Source: Candidatus Falkowbacteria bacterium HGW-Falkowbacteria-2 (GTDB lineage: Bacteria; Patescibacteriota; Patescibacteriia; Patescibacteriales; UBA12465). From it: a DNA stretch of 8,055 nt. A model generated the notes under the pieces. That model was not told where the DNA came from, ran no database searches, and was given only the letters and a program-made list of their open reading frames with translations. The translations under genes were made by a program, and so were the position numbers. The stretch spans positions 1-8,055 of the forward strand of contig PHAH01000032.1 in the NCBI GenBank assembly GCA_002841655.1. The letters are read 5' to 3'. The stretch's first letter is position 1; every line of letters begins with the position of its first letter. Shown piece by piece: positions 7,655 to 8,055 of the stretch.

Positions 7655-8055
7655 TTAAGCGCTGGCAACTGCCACTTCTTCGATGCCACCTTTCATATAG
7701 AAGTCATCTTCAGAGCGATCATCGTGTAGGCCGTCGAGAATTTCCTTAAAGCCTTTAACGGTTTCTTCAAGTCTAACATATTTACCAGGGCGTCCAGTGA
7801 AGGCTTCAGCCACTGAGAAAGGCTGAGACAAGAATTTCTGCACCTTACGAGCACGGGTAACGAGTAATTTATCTTCCTGAGATAATTCTTCCATACCTAA
7901 GATGGCGATAATATCTTGAAGATCTTTGTAGCGCTGCAAAATCATCTGCACACCGCGAGCCACTTCATAGTGCTCCGGGGTAACTACCTTTGGGTCTAAA
8001 ATGATGGAGGAAGAATCGAGTGGATCAACGGCCGGATAGATACCGAGTTCGGATA
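7655..8055 (-). CDS. atpD: F-type ATP synthase beta subunit, C-terminal part
   Basis: The gene runs off the right edge; 132 C-terminal residues are visible (first full codon at 8051-8053), about a quarter to a third of the catalytic subunit of F1. They begin at SELGIYPAVDPLDSSS, the conserved stretch that follows the nucleotide-binding domain. After this come PEHYEVARGVQMILQRYKDL, then IIAILGMEELSQED, where EELSQED is the counterpart of the DELSEED lever that contacts the gamma subunit, and then RKVQKFLSQPF, FTGRPGKYV and a short acidic/alanine-rich end. The frame upstream of the GTG at 7961-7963 is clearly coding, so that codon is an internal valine and not a start. DSSSII replaces the usual DSTSRx, a loss of a commonly conserved Arg. 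It is followed by atpC, the normal operon order. Confidence 0.97.
   Translation of the reverse strand, partial: SELGIYPAVDPLDSSSIILDPKVVTPEHYEVARGVQMILQRYKDLQDIIAILGMEELSQEDKLLVTRARKVQKFLSQPFSVAEAFTGRPGKYVRLEETVKGFKEILDGLHDDRSEDDFYMKGGIEEVAVASA

Noticed and set aside
7651..7658. Palindrome TTAATTAA at the end of atpD
   Set aside because: It overlaps the stop codon in an AT-rich gap, is very short, and has no U run, so neither a terminator nor an operator is supported.
7961..7963. GTG as the start of a separate 102-residue gene
   Set aside because: The same frame continues upstream to the window edge through the conserved ELGIYPAVDPLDS stretch of AtpD, so this codon is an internal valine.

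Overview
The window looks like a chromosomal housekeeping and envelope segment from an uncultivated bacterium, most likely of the Candidate Phyla Radiation (Patescibacteria, Parcubacteria-like). This placement is inference. It rests on compact genes, a large DUF3160-type protein directly behind an mltG-like gene, divergent-looking but complete core proteins, and translation starts with no obvious Shine-Dalgarno motif. The standard code fits: eight of nine visible stops are TAA, one is TAG, none is TGA, and no reading frame contains an internal TGA. No transposon, phage, CRISPR, tRNA or rRNA signal was seen.

Layout from left to right. (1) The tail of an unrecognised plus-strand gene ends at 191 and converges on a minus-strand operon across a 15-bp hairpin that can terminate both sides. 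(2) The minus-strand operon, read right to left from a promoter at 4053-4081, carries an HxGH nucleotidyltransferase, an MltG-type lytic transglycosylase and a membrane-anchored DUF3160 protein, with gaps of 1 and 4 nt. (3) The groES-groEL heat-shock operon, also minus strand, ends in a hairpin terminator at 4094-4123. (4) A compact divergent control region at 6118-6342 contains a TTGACA-N17-TAAAAT promoter for groESL, a CIRCE-like inverted repeat at its start site, and a back-to-back promoter for uppP. (5) uppP (plus strand) meets the end of the atp operon (atpD-atpC, minus strand) at a second bidirectional terminator.

How the genes work together. groES/groEL is the chaperonin pair, and its operator implies HrcA-type repression even though hrcA itself is not in the window. 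uppP recycles the undecaprenyl carrier lipid and MltG trims or terminates glycan strands, so both point to a working peptidoglycan pathway. The DUF3160 protein has the same inside-to-outside single-pass topology as MltG and may act beside it at the cell surface. atpD/atpC are the last two genes of an F-type ATP synthase operon.

The most interesting points are the CIRCE operator with a symmetric base swap in both arms, a Cys/His cluster (CDCGHNH) in the GroEL tail, and the nucleotidyltransferase-mltG-DUF3160 operon. I see no clear case for a wholly new multi-gene system.
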